Part shown: positions 63,720 to 64,000 of the stretch, piece after piece
Layout of the letters: each line of letters starts with the position of its first letter
Numbering within the stretch: the stretch's first letter is position 1
Assembly (NCBI RefSeq): GCF_016907535.1
Contig: NZ_JAFBCF010000001.1
Coordinates: forward strand, 992,001-1,056,000
Length of the DNA stretch: 64,000 nucleotides
Direction of reading: 5' to 3'
Origin: Microlunatus panaciterrae
GTDB lineage: Bacteria > Actinomycetota > Actinomycetes > Propionibacteriales > Propionibacteriaceae
The notes under the pieces: model-generated
The model's input: the letters and a program-made list of their open reading frames with translations, nothing else
The model's database searches: none
What the model was told of the DNA's origin: nothing
Translations under genes and position numbers: made by a program

Positions 63720-64000
63720 TCAGTCGAGCGCCTGGCCCAGGTCCGCCAGCAGGTCCTCGACGTCCTCGATCCCGACGCTGAGCCGGACCAGGTCGGCCGG
63801 CACCTCCAGCTCCGTGCCCGCCACCGAGGCGTGCGTCATCCGGCCCGGATGCTCGATCAGTGACTCCACCCCGCCCAACGACTCTCCGAGGGTGAAGACC
63901 CGGGTGCGGGCACAGACGTCCAGGGCATGCTGCTCGCCGGCGGCGACGCGGAAGCTCACCATCCCACCGAACCGTCGCATCTGGCGCGCGGCGAGCTCCC
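63720..64000 (-). CDS. Cystathionine gamma-synthase-type PLP enzyme, C-terminal part
   Basis: The visible 93 residues are the C-terminal domain of the Cys/Met-metabolism PLP family: MRRFGGMVSFRV, TRVFTLGESLGGVESLIEHPGRMTHAS and LVRLSVGIEDVEDLLADLGQAL. The phrase GESLGGVESL is typical of MetB/cystathionine gamma-synthase. The PLP-lysine region lies beyond the right edge, so synthase and lyase cannot be separated. Confidence 0.93.
   Translation of the reverse strand, partial: ELAARQMRRFGGMVSFRVAAGEQHALDVCARTRVFTLGESLGGVESLIEHPGRMTHASVAGTELEVPADLVRLSVGIEDVEDLLADLGQALD

Overview
The window is about 64 kb of GC-rich (roughly 70 percent) actinobacterial chromosome. A mycothiol enzyme (mca), an actinobacterial LigC-type ligase, an Eis-like acetyltransferase, a RamB-type regulator and several leaderless-looking genes point to Actinomycetota. 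Dispersed CTTCGACAGGCTCAGGG palindromes would fit a Propionibacteriales-like soil organism, but the family assignment is inference. No rRNA, tRNA, CRISPR array, phage or transposase gene was found.

Much of the window follows a backbone known from Mycobacterium tuberculosis (roughly Rv1080c-Rv1112). It runs ychF (14.8 kb), ispH (22.5), xseA-xseB (26.4-27.9), a DUF4245 gene (29.2), fumC (30.9), a PIN-PhoH ATPase (33.3), a short cis-prenyltransferase (36.4), hemolysin III (38.9), a YyaL-type thioredoxin-domain protein (39.6), then a small membrane protein, mca, DUF4307 and greA (47.3-49.5). Accessory blocks interrupt it: a stress and hydrolase block at 16-21 kb, a spermidine-synthase-like gene plus palindromic repeats where glpX is usually found (29.8-30.9 kb), a broken GH29-like glycosidase (35-36.4 kb), and an arabinose locus (42.6-47.3 kb).

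Region by region: 0-7 kb holds aminopeptidase N (partial) and the glyoxylate shunt (aceA-aceB) divergent from its probable regulator RamB. 7-15 kb holds an Eis-like acetyltransferase, a divergent DUF1918/DUF1876-flavodoxin pair with DevR-like boxes, an alpha-hydroxy-acid oxidase, and a codirectional group of an AlkX-type glycosylase, a DinB-like protein and an HNH nuclease. 42-47 kb holds an araD-araA operon with a LacI regulator, in which the kinase gene araB survives only as a 47-codon N-terminal stub coupled to araD. 49.8-51.2 kb is a DUF2089 and putative-adhesin-domain operon. 51.3-55.3 kb holds an IlvD/Edd sugar-acid dehydratase, a sugar lactonase and a divergent lactate-type oxidase, fitting non-phosphorylative L-fucose (or related) catabolism. 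55.4-58.9 kb is a MarR-MFS operon and an L,D-transpeptidase lipoprotein. The right end has an AI-2E-type permease, a GlmL/MutL ASKHA protein, an MFS transporter overlapping ung, and the end of a cystathionine gamma-synthase-type gene.

The most distinctive signals are: the araB stub; paired CAAG-N7-TTTCTTG boxes flanking the aceA/ramB promoters; two single-base frameshifts (an AHSA1-like gene and the GH29-like gene); three families of intergenic palindromic repeats; a DEAD-box helicase leader whose Shine-Dalgarno lies in a perfect hairpin; and several promoters whose -10 box sits 5-8 nt before the start codon, implying leaderless mRNAs. I did not find a clearly new multi-gene defence or biosynthetic system.
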